A stretch of DNA of 50,607 nt from Dolichospermum circinale AWQC310F (lineage in GTDB: Bacteria; Cyanobacteriota; Cyanobacteriia; Cyanobacteriales; Nostocaceae). Below are positions 50,493 through 50,607 of the stretch, one piece after another. The translations under genes and the position numbers were made by a program. Within the stretch, counting starts at the first letter, position 1, and each line of letters opens with the position of its first letter. Where the stretch lies: contig NZ_KE384674.1 in the NCBI RefSeq assembly GCF_000426925.1, positions 2,740 through 53,346 on the forward strand. The letters are read 5' to 3'. Under the pieces are notes generated by a model. The model had not been told where the DNA came from and did not search any database. It was given only the letters and a program-made list of their open reading frames with translations.

Positions 50493-50607
50493 TAAGTAGG
50501 TGAACGGAAAAAAACGACATAAGTAACGAAAAGTAAAGTTGCCCAAAACCTGTTCCCTGTTCCCTGTTCCCTGTTCCCTTGTCATAACGACAATTTTTAA
50601 CGCCAAC
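50493..50607 (+). repeat. MITE-like element (TAAGTAGGT ends), cut by the window edge
   Basis: Begins TAAGTAGGTGAACGG 15 bases after the preceding stop and follows the 37842 copy to TAACGCCAAC at the last base; only the terminal CTACTTA is missing because the window ends. It carries four TGTTCCC-type units. Confidence 0.75.

Noticed and set aside
50352-50606. 84-codon minus-strand reading at the right edge
   Set aside because: It is antisense to the photolyase-like gene and begins in the MITE-like repeat; translated heptamers explain its N-terminus.

Overview
The window is chromosomal DNA of a filamentous, nitrogen-fixing cyanobacterium, most likely Nostocales of the Anabaena/Dolichospermum/Aphanizomenon type. 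Evidence: AT-rich coding sequence; many GCGATCGC (HIP1) octamers; heptameric TGTTCCC tandem repeats; chlM; families largely restricted to cyanobacteria (DUF3155, DUF3181, DUF3611, CCB1, ABA4-like, DUF29); a nifP-nifV-nifZ-nifT block; and an xisI gene. The genus is an inference; there is no rRNA or other phylogenetic marker, and I found no tRNA gene.

Layout. 0.3-7 kb: rpmF, an aldehyde dehydrogenase, and a minus-strand urease operon ureD-ureA-ureB-ureC. A decayed AAA ATPase plus the tail of a second gene sits between ureA and ureB, and an Rpn-type nuclease fragment abuts the end of ureC. 7-12 kb: an orphan ParA ATPase, then a divergent locus. One arm holds a membrane protein that appears to join a DsbD/TauE-SafE-like region to an MsrQ-like heme region, with an overlapping exported partner. 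The other arm is an OmpR-type regulator and its kinase. 12-22 kb: two tandem tiny exported basic proteins, a membrane GTPase, an EF-hand protein, chlM, CsbD-like and PRC/DUF2382 stress proteins, a YdcF-type protein that seems to have lost its core, and an ABC exporter.

22-34 kb: surE, an exported subtilase with Glu at the usual catalytic Asp position, rpe, a Hik2/CSK-like GAF kinase, the CCB1-type cytochrome b6 assembly factor, an Uma2 nuclease, serS and a NYN-domain protein. 34.6-36.4 kb: two back-to-back vapBC toxin-antitoxin modules bracketed by copies of one repeat family. 36.6-41 kb: housekeeping genes (rseP, nth, rpsN, aat, def). 41.7-45.8 kb: nif accessory genes (serine acetyltransferase, three small conserved ORFs, nifV, nifZ, nifT, a 2Fe-2S protein). 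They supply O-acetylserine for clusters, homocitrate for FeMo-co, and maturation functions. 45.8-50.6 kb: a glycosyltransferase relic, a CobW GTPase with an ABA4-like protein, orphan xisI, several small cyanobacterial proteins and a stand-alone photolyase-like domain.

Spacers are rich in repeats: a roughly 156-bp MITE-like element ending in TAAGTAGGT (three copies), other inverted-repeat elements, palindromes and heptamer arrays. The best candidates for undescribed biology are the thiol/heme membrane fusion locus at 8-12 kb, a canonical NtcA promoter (GTA-N8-TAC, 22 nt, TAACAT) facing an unknown 87-aa gene near 49.5 kb, the small conserved ORFs inside the nif block, and the defence-like gene scar inside the urease operon.
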